Source: Bacteroidales bacterium
GTDB taxonomy: Bacteria; Bacteroidota; Bacteroidia; Bacteroidales; Marinilabiliaceae
Direction of reading: 5' to 3'
Length of the DNA stretch: 42,688 bases
Assembly (NCBI GenBank): GCA_024401365.1
Contig: JAKSLE010000020.1
Span: forward strand, 1-42,688
In this document: piece after piece, positions 26,244 through 35,403 of the stretch
How positions within the stretch are numbered: position 1 is the first letter of the stretch
How the letters are laid out: each line of letters starts with the position of its first letter
The notes under the pieces: model-generated
The model's database searches: none
Seen by the model: only the letters and a program-made list of their open reading frames with translations
Told to the model about the DNA's origin: nothing
Position numbers and translations under genes: made by a program

Positions 26244-28778
26244 CTACAGCGAAATCTTCTTCGTAGCTCTTCCTACCTTCACAAAGTATATACCATGTGG
26301 AACAGCAGGTAAGTCTACCTTGTCTGATGTCAATACCTCCGAATGCAATACAGCTCCATTAATACCATAAACCACTACCGTCTCTCCTTGCGCACCAAAT
26401 ACTTTTATCTTGCCATCTATAACTACAATCTTTACCTCAGCATTCGGCTCTACCCTCGTGAGAGGAGTAGCATTGTTTGATGCCGCAAGAGTCACTACCG
26501 GCTTCTTTGTCTTTGGTACCGTAAAGGTTATCGTCTTGCCGTCCGCCGATATTGTGGCTGTAGCTGCCGACTTGTTGCTCTCGCCTACAGTAACGGTCGC
26601 CGACTTAACTGGCTTACTGAGCGTAATTACTACCTCTTCGCCTCCATTGGCAAATGGCTTAGCTCCCGATGATATGCTTGTGCCCTCAGGTACATCATAT
26701 ACTATCTTATGTACAGCAGCTCCTCCATCAGAAGCCGCCTGAGCCTCCGATTGCAACTCTGGCGTATACTCTCCCTGACTGTATCGACAGGTGTACTCTC
26801 CTGTATATCCCGCTTCAGCATAGTTCAACCAGTACGCTACTACTCCACTGGCAAACTCCTCATTGCTGAATCCTCGCTCTTCTTTGTTGAGCTCTGCATC
26901 ATCTGGCGTGAAATACGCATCAGGAAGTAATGCCCACGATTTATTTGATACATTATTAACAGCTACCTTCTTCTGCTTACCACCTGCCTTCTTGCCTACT
27001 CCCGTATTTCCCTTAACAATTATCGCCGCCTTATTGTCTTCTGATATCCCACTCGTAATAGCTTTCACCTCATTTAAGTTTGTAACATAAAGAAAACTGT
27101 ACGATACCTCACCCTCATTCTCTCCTACTAGACATGGCACCACATTTTCTGCGTCATCTGGACCATATACAGCTCCCACATACGAACAGTACGAAATCTT
27201 ACCACTATTCTTATTAGATAGCATAGCAACGTATACTTTTCCATCACTATCCTTTTCCGACTTCCCTAAATCATCTAGAACAACACCGTTTGGTATGCTG
27301 ATTCCTTCAACTACACCTTCCGCTCCTATCTTGTCAAAAAGACTGTTCTGATTTGCCGCATACTTGTAAAACTTACTGCCATCACCCTTCATAGTACCAT
27401 TAAATGGTGCATACGAACCTATACTTAATAGTTTACTACCACCAAGTGTGCTTTCAATTTCTCCACTCCTAAGTATTGCGTAATCAATATCCGTAAAATT
27501 AAAATCGCCTTTTATCTCTACTTTTTGCTGAATGCCCATCACATTATAAGCACTCACGGCTAAAACCATCTTCTTGAAATCTTCTTGCGACTCTACTACA
27601 AAAGTAGTATTTTCTGGCCTGAAAGATCCTTCACTATTATCGTAAACAGTTTCATAATATTCATTATCACGACCACAAACAAATGGATATTTTTGTTGAC
27701 CCAATAAACTATTCTGATCATAGCAAACAAACGAATTTGTTAAATTTAGATAAAGCGATGCATTTTGATCTCGACCAACCAAAGATCCAATACATGCCAG
27801 AATTGATTCACCGGTGTTGTTGGTGTACTCCAATCCTCCTGTATTACAACAACGATCAATAATCAATCCAAAATCTTCGTCACGTTCATCTTCATAATAA
27901 TCTTCATCACTATAATAATCCCCAACTAGTCCACCCATATGAATATTCTCTGTTCCTTTAGTTGGGTTTACAAATAAACGCCCAACATTCGCACAACCCG
28001 AAATATCTAGTTTATTTATTTGAGTTCCTTCGGCAGGGGCCACATACGAATAACTACCGACAAGACCACCTGCAACTGATATACTACTGATAGCTCCCTC
28101 TGAAATACTATTCTTTAGTACAACTGTTCCTCCTCTTATTTCACCTACAATACCTCCAGCTTTACATGCATCATTTATTGCAACTGCTGATTTACAATCT
28201 TGTACTGTTAAACTAGTATCATCGGCACCGTTTACATAACCTATCAAACCTCCCACACAAAATCCATTCCAAACATATTCGGAACTACGAGAAATACTGC
28301 CTTTAACATTCACAGATTTAATAAGAATGCAGTCCGGTTCCGACAAACTCATAGTACAGACCAAAAGACCAGCGTTCGGAAAATCTCGTTTTAATTTTAG
28401 GCTGATACTCGCATCAATAGTCAGCCCCTCTATACTTATCTCTCCCGAAATCTCGTTAAACAATCCTGTGGCATAACCTTCTTCTTCGTCATCCTTACTT
28501 GTAAACTTTATGACAGCTCCATTACCAATAACATTACCTCTAATATTAATGCATGAACGCCATTGATCACCTAAGTTGTACTCTCCTCCGGCGAACACAA
28601 GAGTAACATCAGACAAGAAATCTGGATTTTCAGAACACAGTTCATTCAACGCATTCAAATCATCTACGGTATTAATAAAATACGTATCCCCGTCTTCATT
28701 AAATCCGCTATCCTGCGCCCATCCCATCAAAGCCATCGCAAAAAATAGCCCTGTCAAAAATATTTTCTTTATACCCAT
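26244..28778 (-). CDS. Secreted GLUG-motif surface protein 3 (tandem family, divergent)
   Basis: The protein has 844 residues from the ATG at 28778, chosen because MGIKKIFLTGLFFAMALMGWAQ aligns with the signal peptides of the sister proteins. GLUG motifs in the N-terminal part include GGLIGYVNGADDTSLTVQDC, GGIVGEIRGGTVVLKN and GGLVGSYSYV. It lacks the CxxC segment of proteins 1 and 2 and is shorter in the middle. The last 300 residues follow the same plan (KGNTGVGKKAGGKQKKVAV, YFTPDDAELN, GVVAYWLNYAEAGYTGEYTC) with about half the residues changed, ending in the T9SS-like module (HGIYFVKVGRATKKISL). It is the probable older member of the array. Function unknown; it has the family promoter with its own dyad variant. 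Confidence 0.85.
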   Translation of the reverse strand: MGIKKIFLTGLFFAMALMGWAQDSGFNEDGDTYFINTVDDLNALNELCSENPDFLSDVTLVFAGGEYNLGDQWRSCINIRGNVIGNGAVIKFTSKDDEEEGYATGLFNEISGEISIEGLTIDASISLKLKRDFPNAGLLVCTMSLSEPDCILIKSVNVKGSISRSSEYVWNGFCVGGLIGYVNGADDTSLTVQDCKSAVAINDACKAGGIVGEIRGGTVVLKNSISEGAISSISVAGGLVGSYSYVAPAEGTQINKLDISGCANVGRLFVNPTKGTENIHMGGLVGDYYSDEDYYEDERDEDFGLIIDRCCNTGGLEYTNNTGESILACIGSLVGRDQNASLYLNLTNSFVCYDQNSLLGQQKYPFVCGRDNEYYETVYDNSEGSFRPENTTFVVESQEDFKKMVLAVSAYNVMGIQQKVEIKGDFNFTDIDYAILRSGEIESTLGGSKLLSIGSYAPFNGTMKGDGSKFYKYAANQNSLFDKIGAEGVVEGISIPNGVVLDDLGKSEKDSDGKVYVAMLSNKNSGKISYCSYVGAVYGPDDAENVVPCLVGENEGEVSYSFLYVTNLNEVKAITSGISEDNKAAIIVKGNTGVGKKAGGKQKKVAVNNVSNKSWALLPDAYFTPDDAELNKEERGFSNEEFASGVVAYWLNYAEAGYTGEYTCRYSQGEYTPELQSEAQAASDGGAAVHKIVYDVPEGTSISSGAKPFANGGEEVVITLSKPVKSATVTVGESNKSAATATISADGKTITFTVPKTKKPVVTLAASNNATPLTRVEPNAEVKIVVIDGKIKVFGAQGETVVVYGINGAVLHSEVLTSDKVDLPAVPHGIYFVKVGRATKKISL

Positions 28779-28819
28779 TGTAATATTGTTATTGTATTTT
28801 GTTATATAGCTTGCAGCCA

Positions 28820-28865
28820 CAAAGTTACATACTTTTTTCTCCCCCACTCTACGTAAATTTACGTA
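28820..28865 (-). promoter_or_regulatory. Promoter and 16-bp dyad of GLUG gene 3
   Basis: The minus strand reads TAACTTTG (TAnnTTTG) at 28827-28820, 42 bases before the ATG. The dyad TACGTAAATTTACGTA (28850-28865) is fully palindromic and begins exactly 22 bases upstream of the box, as in genes 1 and 2. A CCCCCACT string next to the dyad is also shared, although the surrounding sequence has diverged. Confidence 0.7.
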
Positions 28866-28876
28866 ACATATTTCTT

Positions 28877-29371
28877 TTACTCTATCTCTATGTCCACTAT
28901 CCTACCTTCTCCTCTTTTTACCGCTACCAATGCATACACGTCTCTGCCTTCTTCAAGCGCAACATTTATCTTCTTCTCCAATGCCTCACACTCTTCTTGA
29001 TTCTTCCATACCCTGTCAAATGGATATATTATCGTCGCTCCTTGTCGCTCTTCGTCATACGACAACTTCACCTTCATCGTACCCATTCCTGGACAGTCAA
29101 ATACCCTAAAAGGTACCGAATACCCCTCTTCGTTCTCAACAAATTCTACATACCCCTCTTCCCCAACGTCTTCAACCATATATACCTCGTCATCCATAAA
29201 TCGTATGCGTATATAGTTGCCCCTGAACATATCGTAGGGGTCATACCCGCGCAACCTGAACTTTAGTACCTCCCCATTGTTTATTATCATCTGGGAACTA
29301 ATCGTAGTATATAATATTACACCAAATTGCACTACTATAGCTAATACCAAATATATACTCTTCTTATTCAT
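28877..29371 (-). CDS. GDYXXLXY-family membrane-associated protein
   Basis: The protein has 164 residues: one N-terminal hydrophobic helix (SIYLVLAIVVQFGVILYT, about 5-25), then a soluble domain. The family core is recognisable in RGYDPYDMFRGNYIRIRF, but the namesake GDYxxLxY reads GNYIRIRF here, with three conservative changes. The family usually accompanies DUF2157 membrane proteins, as here, and its biochemical role is not known. The start codon overlaps the end of the DUF2157 gene by 8 bases, so the two are translationally coupled. Confidence 0.8.
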   Translation of the reverse strand: MNKKSIYLVLAIVVQFGVILYTTISSQMIINNGEVLKFRLRGYDPYDMFRGNYIRIRFMDDEVYMVEDVGEEGYVEFVENEEGYSVPFRVFDCPGMGTMKVKLSYDEERQGATIIYPFDRVWKNQEECEALEKKINVALEEGRDVYALVAVKRGEGRIVDIEIE

Positions 29372-30596
29372 TTTCTATCCCCTTATTTGTCTTATTCTTC
29401 TTTGTTATATTTCTATTCATAATTATCAGCACTATTCCTAGCGCAATTAGTATAATGCCGTTGACAAAAAATGGCAGATCATAGGTCTTGAGCACAAACA
29501 TCGCCCATAGAAAGAGCGCTAATATCCCCACATTGAGCTCTTTTACATCACATACCTTCAAACTGTCATATATAGCATAGCCTGCCATCATCAGCGTCAG
29601 TATTGCTACTACCGCACTCTCTTGTGTCATTATGCCGCCTATCGCTACAAAGCCTGCCCACTCTTGCCATTTCAACCCTTGCTTTTCTCGCACCTTGTAT
29701 ACTATCCATGTCAATTGTACCAACGATATGACCACAACTGGTACTGTGTTGGTCCATTCTTTGACTATATCTATAGTGTGTATACTATGCATAGTCGAAC
29801 AGATCAACATAATGCCAAATAACATAAAATACGAGACTAATTCTAATATCGTACCTCTGCTTCGCTTACTTCTCTCTTTTATTGCCAAATGTAGCGAGTA
29901 GTATAACGCCGCCAATACACATACTAGTAGACTCGGATCACTCATCGACTTAAAGTATCCATATATTACTACGGGTATCGTGAAGGGTAATATCGCAACT
30001 CGTAGCTTGAATAGTAGCGTCTCTTCTCTTTTTATATAGTATATGTACACAAATACCGCATTGGCTATCAGTAACATAGTCCACATGAGATAGTCTATAT
30101 CTGTCGCTACCTCACAACAGATGGCAAATATCGTAATGAACGATAGCCCTGCCGACTTGAATATAAACATAAAGGGCACAGCCGTAAGCAGACATATATA
30201 GACAAACGCATCAGAGTCTGATTGTATCTGAAATGTCTGACATATCAACGCATAACTGGCCGTAAAGGATAACGCTTGAAGTATGGCTATACCTTCCCTC
30301 CACGAGGCAAATCCTATCTTGTTCTTCAATACATAGTACGAGCCGTACGATGCCACCCCAAGAGGAACCAACGATAACACACTCCTTATCGCTACTGGTA
30401 TATTGTCCCAGTTGTAACTAATAATGGAGATAATTCCCATGCCTATAAAGAAGGCTGCCACTATACTGAATATCGTCGTGGCATTTATGCTGCTCTTCTT
30501 CGATGCATAATAAGCATTGATGCGCCTCGCCGTCTCTTCATCTATCACGTCGTGCTTCACCAATTCTTCTATGTCTCGCTTTATTCCTATTCCCAT
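29364..30596 (-). CDS. DUF2157 polytopic membrane protein
   Basis: The protein has 410 residues. The N-terminal cytoplasmic segment (IEELVKHDVIDEETARRINAYY) is the DUF2157 signature. It is followed by at least ten hydrophobic helices spread over residues about 38-400, starting with TIFSIVAAFFIGMGIISII and the family string YNWDNIPVAIR. No catalytic motif is visible. The short charged C-terminus (NITKKNKTNKGIENE) overlaps the start of the GDYXXLXY gene, and the two likely form a membrane complex of unknown function. It is read divergently from the SpoIID operon, with the 55-base repeat array between them. Confidence 0.85.
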   Translation of the reverse strand: MGIGIKRDIEELVKHDVIDEETARRINAYYASKKSSINATTIFSIVAAFFIGMGIISIISYNWDNIPVAIRSVLSLVPLGVASYGSYYVLKNKIGFASWREGIAILQALSFTASYALICQTFQIQSDSDAFVYICLLTAVPFMFIFKSAGLSFITIFAICCEVATDIDYLMWTMLLIANAVFVYIYYIKREETLLFKLRVAILPFTIPVVIYGYFKSMSDPSLLVCVLAALYYSLHLAIKERSKRSRGTILELVSYFMLFGIMLICSTMHSIHTIDIVKEWTNTVPVVVISLVQLTWIVYKVREKQGLKWQEWAGFVAIGGIMTQESAVVAILTLMMAGYAIYDSLKVCDVKELNVGILALFLWAMFVLKTYDLPFFVNGIILIALGIVLIIMNRNITKKNKTNKGIENE

Positions 30597-30672
30597 CGTT
30601 TAATATCTCTATTGGTACAACATTCTTTCTTTTTCCTACCACAAATATAATACCATTTCTATTTGGTAAAAC

Positions 30673-30870
30673 TAAAAAAACTGCGAGCAAACGCTATGCT
30701 CTATATACCCAGAAACTACCTTCTAAATAAAAAAACTGCGAGCAAGCTATACTTTCTATATACCCAGAAACTACCCACAAAATAAAAAAACTGCGAGCAA
30801 GCTCTATGCTCTATATACCCAGAAACTACCTCCTAAATAAAAAAACTGCGAGTAAACGCTATGCTCTCTT
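30673..30870 (+). repeat. Tandem array of four 55-base intergenic repeats
   Basis: The core CTGCGAG(C/T)AA begins at 30681, 30736, 30791 and 30846, an exact 55-base period. Each unit reads TAAAAAAA, CTGCGAGCAA, variable bases, CTATATACCC, AGAAACTACC. Copies 1 and 3 differ at only a few positions; copy 4 decays after about 25 bases. On the minus strand each unit gives a small hairpin (GAGCA/TGCTC in copies 1 and 3) followed by GCAG and a T run, like a weak terminator. It occupies most of the 395-base divergent gap, and I see no coding sequence in it. A fifth copy lies at 14613. Confidence 0.9.
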
Positions 30871-30960
30871 ATATCAGCATTGTACTTCCGACCAATCAAA
30901 AAACTACCTGCTTTATTGTAACAATGTGTTGGATATATAGAGGTTTTTCACTCAATTTAT

Positions 30961-30968
30961 TATCTTTG
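30961..30968 (+). promoter_or_regulatory. -7 promoter box of the SpoIID operon
   Basis: TATCTTTG matches TAnnTTTG exactly, 23 bases before the ATG at 30992. The in-frame GTG at 30968 uses the last base of this box and so would be at or upstream of the transcript start, which argues for the ATG. No TTTG is seen at the normal -33 distance. Confidence 0.6.
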
Positions 30969-30991
30969 TGTCTGTAAAAAGATTCTACCTG

Positions 30992-32293
30992 ATGCCAGAA
31001 ATAAGCGTAGGCATAATCCATGCCAATACCATATACTTTACTCTCGATGGCAAATTCGCCGGAAAAGATAATCTGACCGTCGCTCCAGGCAAACATTGCA
31101 TCTCTGTCAATGAGGGCGTACTATCGCTCGATGGCATGACTATCAAGCATCTGCCCTATCTCACCCCACAAAAGGATAAATGCCGTTTTACCCTCCACGA
31201 TGTAGTCATAGGTATAGGTTTCCATTGGCAACAGAAGGAGGACCAACTCTTCAAGGGCGCCCTCTCTTTTGTCATTGAGGATGGTAAACTGTGGGCCGTA
31301 AACACCCTCTCTATCGAGGACTACCTCTTCTGCGTCATCGCTAGCGAAATGAAATCAACATCTTCCCTGGAACTGCTCAAGGCACACGCCGTAGTCTCTC
31401 GCTCTTGGCTCATGGCCCAAATCGAAGCTAAGAAGAAACCTAAAACGGCCTACCGCGATGCTAATATCAACTCGGCTACCCTCATCAAATGGTACGATAG
31501 AGAGGATCATACTCTCTTCGATGTGTGCGCCGACGACCATTGCCAGCGTTATCAGGGCCTGACTAGAGCAAATAACAAAACAGTAAAAAAAGCTATCGAC
31601 GAGACTTCTGGCCAACTGTTGATATACAATAACGAGGTGTGCGACGCACGATTCTCTAAGTGTTGCGGCGGTATGACCGAATTGTTCGAGTCGTGCTGGC
31701 AACCTACTCATGTCGACTACCTCCAGTCTTTCGTGGATAACCCTATACGCCCAGCCGGAACTCACGACTGGGATCTTTCCACCGAGGAGGGCGCCAGAAA
31801 CTGGATTACCTCTTCCCCCGATGCCTATTGTAATACTACCAACGCCGAGGTGCTCCGTCAGGTCCTTAACGATTACGACGTCAAGACTACCCCTCAGATG
31901 TATAGGTGGAGCATATCATACTCCCCTCAGGAGATATCAGACCTCATCGAGTCTAAATGCCAACTGGGATTGGGTACCCTCCAGAATATGGAGGTTATCG
32001 AACGAGGCCCTAGCGGTAGAATAGTACGACTGAAACTGGTGGGCTCTAATCGTACCGTTACTATCGGTAAGGAACTGGAAATACGACGGGCATTGAGCTC
32101 TTCTCACTTGCAGAGTTCTGCTTTCGTGGTCGACCGCAACGCCGAGGGCCTTTTCATATTCCACGGCGCTGGTTGGGGTCACGGCGTGGGTATGTGCCAG
32201 GTGGGCGCAGCGGTCATGGCTCATAGAAAGTTCGCCTACAAGACAATATTATACCATTATTTCCGTCGAGCTATTTTGGAAAAACGCTGGTAA
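30992..32293 (+). CDS. SpoIID/LytB-domain protein
   Basis: The protein has 433 residues from the ATG at 30992. The SpoIID core is clear: SIEDYLFCVIASEMKSTSS with the catalytic-type glutamate of the EM pair, LLKAHAVVSRSWLMA, then the late GWGHGVGMCQVGAAVMA motif near the C-terminus. Two cysteines (FSKCCGG) sit in the segment where B. subtilis SpoIID has a disulphide and zinc region, but I cannot say they bind metal. SpoIID-family enzymes cleave glycan strands of peptidoglycan whose stem peptides have been removed, and act outside the membrane. Here no signal peptide or membrane helix is visible, which is odd. It is the first gene of a plus-strand operon; the next gene, miaA, begins 6 bases after its stop. 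Confidence 0.88.
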   Translation: MPEISVGIIHANTIYFTLDGKFAGKDNLTVAPGKHCISVNEGVLSLDGMTIKHLPYLTPQKDKCRFTLHDVVIGIGFHWQQKEDQLFKGALSFVIEDGKLWAVNTLSIEDYLFCVIASEMKSTSSLELLKAHAVVSRSWLMAQIEAKKKPKTAYRDANINSATLIKWYDREDHTLFDVCADDHCQRYQGLTRANNKTVKKAIDETSGQLLIYNNEVCDARFSKCCGGMTELFESCWQPTHVDYLQSFVDNPIRPAGTHDWDLSTEEGARNWITSSPDAYCNTTNAEVLRQVLNDYDVKTTPQMYRWSISYSPQEISDLIESKCQLGLGTLQNMEVIERGPSGRIVRLKLVGSNRTVTIGKELEIRRALSSSHLQSSAFVVDRNAEGLFIFHGAGWGHGVGMCQVGAAVMAHRKFAYKTILYHYFRRAILEKRW

Positions 32294-32298
32294 TCTGA

Positions 32299-33210
32299 AT
32301 GGGGAAAACCGTAACTATATTGACAGGTCCTACCGCAGTCGGAAAAACTGAATTGTCTATCCGTTTGGCCGAACGGCTCGGTTGCGAAATAATATCTGCC
32401 GATAGCCGCCAGATCTACCGCCGAATGACTATAGGTACTGCCGCTCCTACCCCTCAGGATCTGGGTAGGGTCCACCACCACTTGGTGGCTTGCCGCGAAC
32501 CTCAGGAGTATTATAGCGCCTACGAATTCGAAAGGGATGCCCTCAATATTATCAATTCTTTGTTCCAGTCTGCCGACAACGTCATAGTGACCGGCGGCTC
32601 TATGATGTATATCGACGCCTTGTGCGGCCTCATAGATGATATACCTACTATCTCCGAGGAGGTGCGACAGGCAACATGGGAGGAGTACGAAAAATGCGGC
32701 TTGGACCACATGATGGCTGTACTGGAAACATTGGATCCTGTATATGCCAAACAGGTCGACCCTCAGAACGCTAAACGCGTAATACATGCCGTGGAAATAT
32801 GCCGTCAGGCTGGCAAACCTTATAGCTCTTTGCGTACAGGCTCAAGAAAAACGCGCCCGTTCAATATCAGAATGATCGTGCTCGACCGCCCCCGAGAGGA
32901 GCTATTCGAACGAATATCTCTTAGAGTAGAGAGCATGCTCAACTCTGGATTACTCGACGAGGCTAAGGCTCTCCTCCCTTTCCGTGAACTAAATTCTCTG
33001 AATACCGTAGGCTACAAGGAGATGTTCGCTTTCTTCGACGGAACCTTCTCTTTGGAGGAGGCTAAAGAAAAAATTAAACGTAATACTCGCGTATACGCAA
33101 AGAAACAATTAACTTGGTTCAGGAAAAATCAACTGTATACATGGTTGAATGCAAACGAACCTATAGATATACTAATAGAAAAAATACTAAATACACCAGT
33201 AATACAATGA
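32299..33210 (+). CDS. miaA: tRNA dimethylallyltransferase
   Basis: The protein has 303 residues, the normal length. It transfers a dimethylallyl group from DMAPP to N6 of A37 in tRNAs that read codons starting with U. The P-loop GPTAVGKT (10-17) is followed by the tRNA-binding signature [35 protein letters not shown] and [12 protein letters not shown]. The C-terminal VGYKEMF and [16 protein letters not shown] motifs are also typical. Its stop codon overlaps the start codon of the next gene (ATGA at 33207-33210), so it is embedded in the operon and translationally coupled to the glycosyltransferase. Confidence 0.97.
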   Translation: MGKTVTILTGPTAVGKTELSIRLAERLGCEIISADSRQIYRRMTIGTAAPTPQDLGRVHHHLVACREPQEYYSAYEFERDALNIINSLFQSADNVIVTGGSMMYIDALCGLIDDIPTISEEVRQATWEEYEKCGLDHMMAVLETLDPVYAKQVDPQNAKRVIHAVEICRQAGKPYSSLRTGSRKTRPFNIRMIVLDRPREELFERISLRVESMLNSGLLDEAKALLPFRELNSLNTVGYKEMFAFFDGTFSLEEAKEKIKRNTRVYAKKQLTWFRKNQLYTWLNANEPIDILIEKILNTPVIQ

Positions 33211-34523
33211 CTATACGTGAACAGATAGAGAGCCAGAAGGATGAAAAATACATCTTTCTCCAGTTAAACGACTCTGTGGACATCAATATCGATGACGAAA
33301 GCCTCAACGCAGTAATCAATTTCGCCCAGGGCCGCCACTGCGCTATGTTCTATTGCGACTATAAGCGCAATGACGAGTGGATCCCTTTGATCGATTACCA
33401 GGCTGGCGCTTTGAGAGACGACTTCGATTTCGGACCTTTCGTAATGGTCGACCGCGATGCAGCCGTAAAGGCTCTCGAGTATCTTAAGCCTTACTCGCAC
33501 TCGTCTAAGTATACTGAGTTCTACGACTTCCGCCTGCAGATTTCTACCGTAGGCCCTATCATGCACGTAGACCAACCTCTCTATACCGTTACAGCTAAGG
33601 TGGTGGACGATAGACCTTCTGGCGATAAGCAGTTCGACTACGTCAACCCTCGTAACGCCGAAATACAGCGTGAGTGCGAGGAGATTTGTACTCGTTACCT
33701 CGAGGATATCAATGCCAAAATCCTCCCTTCCGACCTGAAAATCGTCGTAGATAATGACGGTAAAAGCTACCCAGTAGAGGCTTCTGTCATAATCCCTGTA
33801 TACAACAGAGCCCGAACTATCATGGATGCCGTCTACTCGGCTACTAGCCAGGTGTGCGACTTCTCTTTCAACGTAATAGTAGTGGATAATTGTAGCGATG
33901 ATGGTACTTCCGACCTCCTGGCTGAGGCGCAGAAGGAGTACGCCAACCTCATCGTTTTAACGCCTACCAAGGAGGAAAAACTGGGTATAGGCGGCTGCTG
34001 GATGAAGGCCGTAAATTCTCCTTATACCGGTAAGTATTGTATCCAGCTCGACTCGGATGATGTCTACTCCGACGATAATACCCTGGCTAAAATAGTGGCG
34101 GCCTTCAAACGCGACCGTAGTGCTATGGTTATCGGTGGCTACCAGTTGGCTGATTTCAATGGACACCCTCTCTTCACCGACAACCTCGATAGAAACAAAA
34201 TCCTCCACAATGAGTGGACCGACGATAATGGATTCAATAACGCTTTGCGTATCAACGGCCTCGGCGCTCCTCGCGCATTTAGAACGTCCATTTTGCGCGC
34301 ATACCCTATGCCTAACGTAAGCTATGGCGAGGATTATGCAGTGGCTATACGTATTACTCGCGAGTGGAAAATTACCCGCATCAAGGAGGTTATGTACAAT
34401 TGCCGCCGCTGGGAGGGTAATACCGATGCACAACTCTCTATCGAAAAGGTCAACGCAAATAATTTCTACAAGGATTCTTTGCGTACAGCAGAACTGGAGG
34501 CTCGTATCAAGGACGTAGGATAA
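33207..34523 (+). CDS. Family 2 glycosyltransferase with extra N-terminal domain
   Basis: The protein has 438 residues from the ATG at 33207, which overlaps the miaA stop; in-frame codons upstream lie inside miaA. Residues about 190-430 form a GT-A domain: [35 protein letters not shown], and [14 protein letters not shown] with the DxD metal site. A later [16 protein letters not shown] fits the catalytic base region. About 185 N-terminal residues ([29 protein letters not shown] and so on) are not part of a normal GT2 enzyme and I do not recognise them. The protein is soluble by sequence and presumably works on the cytoplasmic face. Donor and acceptor are unknown. The next gene starts at the last base of its stop codon. 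Confidence 0.88.
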   Translation: MTIREQIESQKDEKYIFLQLNDSVDINIDDESLNAVINFAQGRHCAMFYCDYKRNDEWIPLIDYQAGALRDDFDFGPFVMVDRDAAVKALEYLKPYSHSSKYTEFYDFRLQISTVGPIMHVDQPLYTVTAKVVDDRPSGDKQFDYVNPRNAEIQRECEEICTRYLEDINAKILPSDLKIVVDNDGKSYPVEASVIIPVYNRARTIMDAVYSATSQVCDFSFNVIVVDNCSDDGTSDLLAEAQKEYANLIVLTPTKEEKLGIGGCWMKAVNSPYTGKYCIQLDSDDVYSDDNTLAKIVAAFKRDRSAMVIGGYQLADFNGHPLFTDNLDRNKILHNEWTDDNGFNNALRINGLGAPRAFRTSILRAYPMPNVSYGEDYAVAIRITREWKITRIKEVMYNCRRWEGNTDAQLSIEKVNANNFYKDSLRTAELEARIKDVG

Positions 34524-35401
34524 TGCACCCAGATATTGCCATACTGGTAAAAAATCAGGAGAACGTATCGGCCGAATGGCGCGATAAATTGCACGGCGTG
34601 GAACAGAGGCACTATACCTACTCTTCGCCGCTGGGCAATATTATCCACTATACCTTGCAGTGTAATACGGAGCGAGTGAGGTCTACTATGGCTAAAACCA
34701 ACGCTACCCCCACCCCCGTAAAGTGTAGAATATGCGCCGAAAATAGACCAAGCGACCAGTTGTTCATCGAGTGGATAGCACAACCGTCTGGAAATGTGTT
34801 CGATATTCTTATCAACCCATTCCCTATCTTCCCCGCCCACTTGACCGTGGTCTCTAAATCTCACCGCCCTCAACATATCGACGCCCAGGATATTCAGGAT
34901 TTCGCCTTCTATAGCAAAATGGCTGTTTTCTTTAATGGCGCCGACTGCGGAGCTTCTATCCCTGGACACATGCACTACCAGGCTGCTCCTATTGAGTGCT
35001 TCAATATTGTGGAGGATGCCCAAAAGTGCTCTCTGGGCGAAAATCTTACCGACTGCGCCTCTTATATCCAGGGCCTTGAAAGAAATGTCATATTGATGAC
35101 AACTAATCGGTCCGATAACGCCATGGAGAAATTCAATGCCTTGATGCAGCAAATCCATCGCACCGACGACCGCATGATAAATGTATTGGTATACTGGAAT
35201 GAATCTCAAGAGCAGTTCTTATGGTTCATCTTCCCACGCCAGAAATTCCGCCCCGATAGATTTTTCGCCGAAAACGAGGAGCAACGACTGCTCATAAGCC
35301 CTGCTACAGCAGAGTTGTGCGGAGTGATAGTTACCCCTGATATCAACACTTTCAACCGTATAACTGTCGACGATATACATACTATAATATCGCAATCGTA
35401 A
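34523..35401 (+). CDS. DUF4922 HIT-like protein, possible nucleotide-sugar phosphorylase
   Basis: The protein has 292 residues. A CxxC pair (C68, C71) in PVKCRICAENRP is followed by a HIT-superfamily pattern: VFDILINPFPIFPAHLTVVSK, then GHMHYQAAP with H149, H151 and Q153. The HxHxQ arrangement is that of the branch containing galactose-1-phosphate uridylyltransferase and GDP-sugar phosphorylases, rather than the HxHxH of ordinary HIT hydrolases. By analogy it may phosphorolyse or transfer a nucleotidyl-sugar; this is inference, with no known substrate. It sits between a glycosyltransferase and an M16 homologue in a coupled operon (1-base overlap before, 2-base gap after), which supports a role in a common sugar-related pathway. 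Confidence 0.82.
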   Translation: MHPDIAILVKNQENVSAEWRDKLHGVEQRHYTYSSPLGNIIHYTLQCNTERVRSTMAKTNATPTPVKCRICAENRPSDQLFIEWIAQPSGNVFDILINPFPIFPAHLTVVSKSHRPQHIDAQDIQDFAFYSKMAVFFNGADCGASIPGHMHYQAAPIECFNIVEDAQKCSLGENLTDCASYIQGLERNVILMTTNRSDNAMEKFNALMQQIHRTDDRMINVLVYWNESQEQFLWFIFPRQKFRPDRFFAENEEQRLLISPATAELCGVIVTPDINTFNRITVDDIHTIISQS

Positions 35402-35403
35402 CT

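Larger units (their letters stand above)
26004..26263 (-). repeat. Direct repeat copy 2, about 260 bp, 5' end of GLUG gene 2 plus intergenic region
   Basis: This is the partner of 22833-23092 at offset 3171. It ends abruptly at 26263, inside the 3' end of gene 3, where gene 3 reads TAGCTC instead of CAACAC. Confidence 0.9.

Noticed and set aside
30673-30870. CRISPR array
   Set aside because: The 55-base units are contiguous and repeat over their full length with no unique spacers, and no cas genes are present.
30968-30991. GTG start codon for the SpoIID protein
   Set aside because: The GTG lies in the TAnnTTTG promoter box, so it would be at or upstream of the transcript start; the ATG at 30992 is preferred.
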